Positions 62,587-64,000 of a stretch of DNA of 64,000 bases are shown in pieces. The notes beneath the pieces are model-generated. The model was given only the letters and a program-made list of their open reading frames with translations. It ran no database searches and was not told where the DNA came from. Position 1 is the stretch's first letter. Each line of letters opens with the position of its first letter. Source of the stretch: CAVVSQ01 sp963848825 (lineage in GTDB: Bacteria > Planctomycetota > Planctomycetia > Gemmatales > Gemmataceae); contig CAWKFA010000008.1 in the NCBI GenBank assembly GCA_963848825.1, positions 620,001-684,000 on the forward strand. The letters run 5' to 3'. Made by a program: the position numbers and the translations under genes.

Positions 62587-63972
62587 GCGCAGCCTTCCTT
62601 TGCCAGGGGGTTGTGCCAACCTCCGGCCGGCGCTAACAAACGATCAACGTCCGGCGGGCCCCACGTGCCTGGGTCGTACTCCCTGACGGGTGTGGCGTTG
62701 CCGAGAATCGGGTTGACCACACGCCAGGCCGCCTCCACGGCATCTTCACGGGCGAAGAGTGTCAAGTCTCCCGCGATGGCGTCACCCAGCAGGCGCTGGT
62801 AGGGCCCCATTTCGTCGGGGGCATGGTGGCAGGCGATCAGCTCGATGGGTTCACCCACCATGGCTTCACCCGGCTTTTTGCTCTTGGTGCCCAGCGCGAT
62901 GAGTACTTCGGGGCTGAGGCGAAAGCGATAATAATTGGCCAGCGGGGGATCGCTGGCGTCAAGCACTGGCGGCGCGGACTGCTTGAGCCGAACCAGCACC
63001 TCCGTCGCCGTGACCGGCAGGCACTTGCCCGCGCGGACATAAAAGGGCACGCCTTGCCAGCGTTCATTATCCACGAAAAAACGGAGGGCGGCGTAGGTCT
63101 CGACCTGGGAATCAGGGGCCACGCCCTCTTCGCTTCGGTAGCCGCGGAATTGCCCGCGCACGAGGTCGTCCGGGGCAAGAGTGCGCACGGCGCGCAGCAG
63201 GCGCGAGCGTTCGTCTCGCCGGGCTGCCTCATCTGCCCTGGCCGGACATTCCTCGGCAAGACAACCAATCACCTGGAGCATGTGGTTCTGCACGACGTCG
63301 CGAATGGTGCCGGCCTCTTCGTAGAATTTGCCGCGGCCGGCCACGCCAAAGCTTTCGGCCATGGTGATTTGCACGCTGTCGATGTGGGTTTTGTCCCAGG
63401 CGGCCGCGACAAGAGGGTTGGCAAAGCGAAAGTAGCTGAGGTTCTGCACCGGTTCCTTGCCCAGGTAATGATCGATGCGGAAGATGGCCTGCTCCGGAAA
63501 GTGCGCCTGGAGCGTGGCGTTCAATTCTTGGGCCGATGCCAGGTCGCGGCCGAAAGGTTTCTCCACCACGACGCGGGCGTCTTTGACGCAGTTGGCCCTG
63601 GCCAGCCCCTCCACCACGGTGGCAAATAGGCTGGGCGGAATCGCCAGGTAGTACAAAGGGTTTTTGGCGCCCCCAAGGGCCTGACGGATTTGTTCAGCGG
63701 CAGCTTGATCCCCATATTCACCGGCGACATAACGCAGGGAAGCTGTCAGCCTGGCAAGGCCGGATTTGTCGGCCGGGGACTGTTTCTCGACACTATCGCG
63801 AGCTCGCTGTTTAAATTGCTCGAGCGTCCAGCGGGAGCGCCGCCACGCCAATAATGGGCACTTCAAGTGTGCCACGCCGCGTTAGCGCCGCCAGCGCCGG
63901 AAAGATTTTTTTATATACCAGGTCGCCCGTCGCGCCAAAGATGACCAGAGCGTCCGCTTGAGCCATCGCCAT
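62583..63972 (-). CDS. zwf: Glucose-6-phosphate dehydrogenase (frameshifted at about 63850)
   Basis: ATG 63972 gives MAMAQADALVIFGATGDLVY, the NADP-binding GxTGDL motif. That frame runs to GTLEVPIIGVA. One extra G at about 63850 then shifts it, and the rest (RSRWTLEQFKQRARDSVEKQ to 62583) reads from 63875. Substrate site FRIDHYLGKEPVQNL (RIDHYLGKE) and RAGKCLPVTATEVLV are present. Normal length, about 462 residues. The frame is open to the window end, so an upstream start or fusion cannot be excluded. Oxidises glucose-6-phosphate to 6-phosphogluconolactone, producing NADPH. Confidence 0.93.
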
Positions 63973-64000
63973 GAATTGCCCCGCGACCTTCTTTGGGACT

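Overview
The window looks like a piece of a high-GC planctomycete chromosome, most likely from the Gemmatales side of Planctomycetota. The basis is gene content: a DUF1080 protein, a secreted FG-GAP protein opening with the VEQLEDRLAPA-type N-terminus, a GldG-like/DUF4340 cluster, a DUF4175-like protein with a long Lys/Gln/Glu tail, a carboxypeptidase-regulatory-like lipoprotein, LpxC with paired OmpH/Skp proteins, a RAYT transposase and many intergenic hairpins. The taxonomic call is inference from family knowledge; there is no rRNA gene here to confirm it.

Layout. 1-7 kb (+): GldF-like ABC permease, GldG-like auxiliary protein and DUF4340 protein. 7-8.8 kb: non-coding DNA, a REP-associated tyrosine transposase (RAYT) between perfect 20-bp inverted repeats, and repeat hairpins. 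8.8-16.9 kb: FHA-GGDEF regulator, secreted protein, larB, then an envelope block on the minus strand (two OmpH/Skp-like proteins, lpxC, Gfo/Idh oxidoreductase) and a lipoprotein. 16.9-25.4 kb: methyltransferase, GT2 and GT9 glycosyltransferases, PolB-like exonuclease, two MFS transporters, Maf, a c-type cytochrome. 25.4-27.3 kb: PilZ gene and a 1.2-kb hairpin-rich non-coding tract. 27.3-36 kb (-): a GT39 glycosyltransferase, xseA-xseB-ispA-dxs, then a serine hydrolase/VanX fusion. 36-42 kb: NAD-dependent epimerase, DUF2071, acetate kinase and phosphoketolase. 42-43.5 kb: three overlapping genes of unknown function. 43.8-50 kb: tRNA-Cys, a MoxR-type AAA/VWA pair, a DUF6263-like secreted protein, nadB. 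50-64 kb: DUF4175-like membrane protein, RraA-like protein, FG-GAP protein, three secreted proteins (one tandem DUF1080), a HAD hydrolase and glucose-6-phosphate dehydrogenase (zwf).

How genes work together. LpxC, the neighbouring Gfo/Idh enzyme, Skp-like chaperones and glycosyltransferases point to a Gram-negative envelope with lipid A. Phosphoketolase plus acetate kinase form a bifid-type shunt, and zwf feeds the pentose-phosphate side. xseA/xseB/ispA/dxs is the common DNA-repair/isoprenoid operon.

Major caveat. At least two dozen conserved genes, including housekeeping ones (dxs, zwf, larB, xfp, ackA, maf), are split by single-base frameshifts with both halves otherwise intact. This looks like uncorrected sequencing or assembly indels rather than gene decay. 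Split genes are listed by fragment, with the inferred junction.
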